Notes under the pieces: model-generated | The model's database searches: none | Seen by the model: the letters and a program-made list of their open reading frames with translations, nothing else | Told to the model about the DNA's origin: nothing | Position numbers and translations under genes: made by a program | Part shown: in pieces, positions 61,301 to 64,000 of the stretch | Layout of the letters: each line of letters opens with the position of its first letter | Numbering within the stretch: position 1 is the first letter of the stretch | Assembly: GCA_022511445.1 (NCBI GenBank) | Contig: JAFLVE010000106.1 | Span: forward strand, 1-64,000 | Length of the DNA stretch: 64,000 nucleotides | From: Clostridiales bacterium | Lineage (GTDB): Bacteria; Bacillota; Clostridia; Christensenellales; Pumilibacteraceae | Direction of reading: 5' to 3'

Positions 61301-64000
61301 GTACTCGCGGATGAATTTGACTTCACCGAGAATGGTTACTTTTTTAAGATTCGAGCAATTATAGAAGGCGTATTTTTGTATCTCGTCTATGCCATTGGGG
61401 ATTATCACTTCCTCTATGAACGGGTTGGACATAGGGATTTTGTTCGCGTCGTAGTCTTCCTCGGTAAGCTCTATGGATTGGTCGGTATCGTAAAGACAGA
61501 ATGCGTACGGACCGATATAGAGTATACCCTCGTCGTCGGGAATAACCACCTTTTTGCTGTTGCCCTTGTAAGCAACGAGGACGCGGTTTTCTATTACGAA
61601 CTCGTTGTTAACCGTAACGTTAAGGCTTGCTATAAGGTTGGAGCCGCTTACCCTAAGCGATATTGTTGCGGATCCCTCCGCAATTGCGGTTACGAGACCG
61701 TTTTGGTCGACCGTAACAACCTGGTCGTTCGTTGTCGAGTAAGTAAGCTCGTACTTGTCGGCAACGTACCAGGGCGTAATTTCGTAGGTGAGCTTAAACG
61801 ACTCGCCGGGATAGAACGAAACTCGGCCCTTTAAGGAATTAATGAATATTCTGGAGCCCTTTTCGCCTATCTCGCTTGTCTGACCGCCTCTCGCATACGC
61901 GAACTGCGTTTCAAAGTAAGCAAACCGTATATCGGTTATGGTCGCGTCCTTTACGTCGTCGACGTCGTTTTGAGAGTTTAGCGATCCTTTTGTCGCGTCC
62001 TCTATTACTTCATCTTCGTCGACGCTATGCGCGTCGGGATCGTCTTTTTCGCGCGCCTTTACGTTAAGGAGCAATCTTGCACGCTTAAGGTCCATTTGCT
62101 CGGTTACGGTTATAGTCGAACGTCCTACCGAAACGCCGCGCACCAATCCGTCCTGAATTGTCGCAATGTCGGTATTGGACGAAGTCCACATAAGGTACTT
62201 AAGGTAATCCTTATTCTCGTCAACCGTCTTGTCGCTCGTAGCAAGGTACTGCGTAAGGTCGACAATCTCGTCCTCGTAGATTGTAAGCATTGTGAGCGGC
62301 GTGCCGTCAATCTCGCCCGACTTTGTAAACTTAAAGTCGCCGCGAGTTCCGGGGAGCTGGCAAATAAAGAAGTTGCTGTTAAGCGCGTAGTCGTCCACCA
62401 AAAATCCGAGTGCGCTTGTAATAAGCGCGTCGTAGCCGATGTCGTCGAGTATGTCCGTTATCTCGATGCGGACTCGGTTGTCCTTGCCCCTTTCGCTGTA
62501 AACGGGTATGGCGTAATCGGTAAGCATGGAGTACGAGGACGCCGAGTTGAATATAACCGGCGTAATGGACTGCACGTAATGGTTGTCGTACAGGGAAAGC
62601 GTAACGTAGTATCTGTCCTTTTTGCGCGTGCTGTCGTAGGTCTTTTCGTAAACCGCACTCTTAATCACCGGCGCTTCGTTGTCGAACGTAAAGTCGAATT
62701 TGAACGTGTTGTTCATATTCGTAAGCAGTCCGCCGTCGCCGTAGTCCAAAAGCCCCACCATCTTAAACTCGTAAACTCTGTTGTTTACAAGATTCATGGT
62801 TGCGGTCTTCCAGTTAAGAAGCTCGTAGTACGGTATGGGAGTGCCGCCCTCGGAATACGCTTTGCGGCCGTTGTAGTCCACAAACTCGTAGACAACCTTG
62901 CCGGTCAGCTTATCGGTTATGGTGTAGGTCATTGTTTTGGCGTTGCGTAGCAGTCCGCCGTACACCGACGAAAATCCGTCGATAGCGCCAAGAATGTCCG
63001 AAACGGCGATATGCTCCTCGGTAGCGGGAATCTCGTCGTAGCCCGCGGGCACGGTGTAGAGGTAGGTGCCGAGCGGAACTATATAGTTGTAGTAGTACGA
63101 GCCGTAAGGCGTGGTAGCGTAGTAGTCCGCCTTAATCTTATCCTCGTCGTCTATGGACTCGTCGTGCGCTTCCGACTCTACGTCGTAATACGTAAGGTCG
63201 AACATGGGCGCCTGCGTCCAGTCGCCGTAGAATGCGAGGAAAGGTATATTCAGATCTACCCCGTCGTCATACGATGCGGCAAGCTTAACATATCCCTCTA
63301 CGTACATTCCGTAAGGGAACGAGGAATCGATATACTTTTTGTCTGCCGAGCTAAGCGTGTACTTAAGCGAAATCTTTGCGGTGGTGTTAGGCGCGACCGT
63401 TACCTTGTTGCCTTTTTTGGTGCCGTTTGTAACGGTATACGTAAAGCCGTCGCTAAGGAGGTAGCCCGTTTCGGCGACGAACTTACTGTCGGAAGACGAT
63501 ACGGTCTCGCTCATACCGACAAGCGAAAGATCGTATTCGACGGAATCATCGGAGTAGTTTACGATATTAAAGTTCATATCGTAAACGCCGGTGCGCTTGG
63601 GATCGTCGTAAAGCTCGAGCTTTGCCTTGCTTATTCCGTCTACGGAAAGGTACGCCTTGGTAGCGATAACGTTATTAAGGCTGGCTAAACCCGCGCCCTG
63701 CTTGCGCGGCGAGTACGGTACGCCCTGTTCGTTAAGGAGCACCGTCGCCGTCGACATTACTATTTGGTTTGCAAGAGCCACTATTTGCTGCGGCGAATAC
63801 TCGGGGAACTTATCTTTAAGGAACTGGCGGATAAGTACCATCGCGCCGCAGGTATTGGGGGAAGCCATACTCGTGCCGCTCTGCTCGTCGTAGCCGCCGC
63901 CCGGGACGGAGGAAATAATCTTACCGCCGTGACCGGTAATTTCGGGCTTAAGCTCGAGGTCGGGACAAGGCCCCCAGCTCGAAAAGTCGGACATAAACGG
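58337..64000 (-). CDS. Subtilisin-like surface protease with LRR_5 array, 5' end missing
   Basis: At least 1887 residues; the N-terminus and the catalytic Asp and His lie beyond the right edge. The visible part starts near SSWGPCPDLELKPEI, and the catalytic serine is in SGTSMASP (codon about 63869-63871). Next come a fibronectin-like region, two BIG2-like domains (about 570-640 and 730-800, counted from the methionine at 63994), a long array of BspA-type leucine-rich repeats (about 818-1650; motifs such as YAFYNCSNLKKVTI), a helical stretch, a membrane helix (about 1840-1867) and the tail SRMKKKNGPGTADKEEKK. It should be anchored outward and act on proteins outside the cell. First known gene of the surface operon. 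Confidence 0.9.
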   Translation of the reverse strand, partial: PFMSDFSSWGPCPDLELKPEITGHGGKIISSVPGGGYDEQSGTSMASPNTCGAMVLIRQFLKDKFPEYSPQQIVALANQIVMSTATVLLNEQGVPYSPRKQGAGLASLNNVIATKAYLSVDGISKAKLELYDDPKRTGVYDMNFNIVNYSDDSVEYDLSLVGMSETVSSSDSKFVAETGYLLSDGFTYTVTNGTKKGNKVTVAPNTTAKISLKYTLSSADKKYIDSSFPYGMYVEGYVKLAASYDDGVDLNIPFLAFYGDWTQAPMFDLTYYDVESEAHDESIDDEDKIKADYYATTPYGSYYYNYIVPLGTYLYTVPAGYDEIPATEEHIAVSDILGAIDGFSSVYGGLLRNAKTMTYTITDKLTGKVVYEFVDYNGRKAYSEGGTPIPYYELLNWKTATMNLVNNRVYEFKMVGLLDYGDGGLLTNMNNTFKFDFTFDNEAPVIKSAVYEKTYDSTRKKDRYYVTLSLYDNHYVQSITPVIFNSASSYSMLTDYAIPVYSERGKDNRVRIEITDILDDIGYDALITSALGFLVDDYALNSNFFICQLPGTRGDFKFTKSGEIDGTPLTMLTIYEDEIVDLTQYLATSDKTVDENKDYLKYLMWTSSNTDIATIQDGLVRGVSVGRSTITVTEQMDLKRARLLLNVKAREKDDPDAHSVDEDEVIEDATKGSLNSQNDVDDVKDATITDIRFAYFETQFAYARGGQTSEIGEKGSRIFINSLKGRVSFYPGESFKLTYEITPWYVADKYELTYSTTNDQVVTVDQNGLVTAIAEGSATISLRVSGSNLIASLNVTVNNEFVIENRVLVAYKGNSKKVVIPDDEGILYIGPYAFCLYDTDQSIELTEEDYDANKIPMSNPFIEEVIIPNGIDEIQKYAFYNCSNLKKVTILGEVKFIREYAFYGDGKLEEINLGTTYTIGERAFYACARLERVDLSKAYAIGESAFENCKALVGSKVDGTDTVSNLDLSALRNTGESAFQGCDNIKQVKLTEHTKLAKQMFAASGLTNVTIYEKVSIPDYCFAGCDNLEWVVLENDLYSIGEGAFASNPKLTSVTFKKVTKLGDQVFYNCTSLESLTLPNCEVSLGNYLFLNSEKFTTLRFGEKTVLSDISGATLRGTNITTFDVPAGNTNYKTSSDGHYLLNKSGDTILFVSNAVTGDVTIPAEYKHIGAGAFSGLGITKVTLTADDALTIGDFAFAACKELTAVELPNTGKIRIGVRAFYDSALSEINLNAVDYVDSYAFSMTNLKSVVVNANAHYGEGAFFRSMLESVVIGANANFGFGAFQGCVKLTTVSMPDQGGVHFGRACFFNDTLLSTINLSKTDGFIEEDSFYGCTSLWKADLTGVTEIGNYAFADCKSLTTVLIPNVKKIGDFVFGQYDEYATAPQIKEIVLPASLTEMGQGVFFACSKLANVKIEARLTAIPDYTFGYCESLVSIVLPDSVKRIGVFAFAGCSNLSDIDLSKVEEFADYAFTSSYSLSDISLESAVTIGFGAFADTSLSGTITANNLISVGPFAFQNGLFTTFTAPKLSSIGMGAFALNTKLTEFVFSDDIALVDQIAFLGCTSLTSFYYLDNGVKTNNGKVNDYALIDNGILYVTLPNGEYMLASVPAAMEIETLTVRERTVAIDYYAGNENEHIVYIVLPGSLKSIGNFAFFGYKSLLSVEFRSVKAPTLESTYVRDASLEEGDPGYELLHNQFDIYGEMLCYFTFKDLAGKQARIAMILPSNSDVTGYDSIIYEAFFGKVNKAIISDYVAMDAHLSDFIEYAKQIMLIKTITMSDEKLVDNALTELEAISRTAVDFGYTAEEWNAFVSAVRNAKNRILELKGLPPIWYEQPHNDGVTALEIVMIVVIVVVLVVSVIFIAYTVVVYSRMKKKNGPGTADKEEKK

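Overview
The window (roughly 47-50% G+C by eye) looks like chromosome of a Gram-positive, anaerobic, glycan-degrading member of the Clostridia. The signs are strong GGAGG-type ribosome sites, consensus sigma-A promoters, U-tailed intrinsic terminators, many lipobox lipoproteins, GHKL/LytTR two-component pairs, a clostridial glgC-glgD-glgA operon and a BspA-like leucine-rich surface protein. An uncultured gut lineage (Christensenellales-like) is plausible but is inference. No tRNA, rRNA, CRISPR array, insertion sequence or prophage was seen. Most genes lie on the minus strand.

Layout. (1) 1-7.3 kb: a truncated lipoprotein gene, a GH2 glycosidase, a LytTR response regulator with its GHKL sensor kinase, and a GH43 glycosidase. 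The first gene, the GH2 gene and the GH43 gene share a tandem 11-base operator with 21-base period at nearly the same distance from the -10 box, which suggests a small regulon of the neighbouring regulator. A patch of decayed accessory genes follows. (2) 7.3-20.1 kb: an apparent operon of a lipoprotein, two circularly permuted, membrane-anchored GH3 enzymes and a carbohydrate-binding-like lipoprotein, downstream of a second LytTR/GHKL pair. The larger GH3 gene has a 118-codon out-of-frame continuation after an A9 run. (3) 20.4-22.4 kb: a membrane-anchored metallophosphoesterase and an HD phosphohydrolase. (4) 22.5-26.3 kb: two lichenase-type GH16 lipoproteins and a GtrA-like membrane protein. 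With the GH3 enzymes this fits use of mixed-linkage beta-glucan.

(5) 26.5-35.3 kb: redox region. One plus-strand unit has a polytopic protein ending in CXXC and a 4Fe-4S/TlpA fusion. Convergent to it are a TlpA-type lipoprotein and a second large lipoprotein. (6) 35.5-38.6 kb: nadE, a small unknown gene, and a membrane protein with Rossmann and RyR-like domains. (7) 38.7-42.9 kb: glgC-glgD-glgA, with a lysine-rich repeat extension on GlgA. (8) 43.2-64 kb: a 21-kb surface cluster. A truncated subtilisin-like protease with a long LRR_5 array is followed by three large lipoproteins and, after a terminator, a 2049-residue repeat lipoprotein.

The strongest leads are the tandem-operator regulon, the A-tract frameshift, the thiol-redox fusion pair and the protease/lipoprotein surface cluster.
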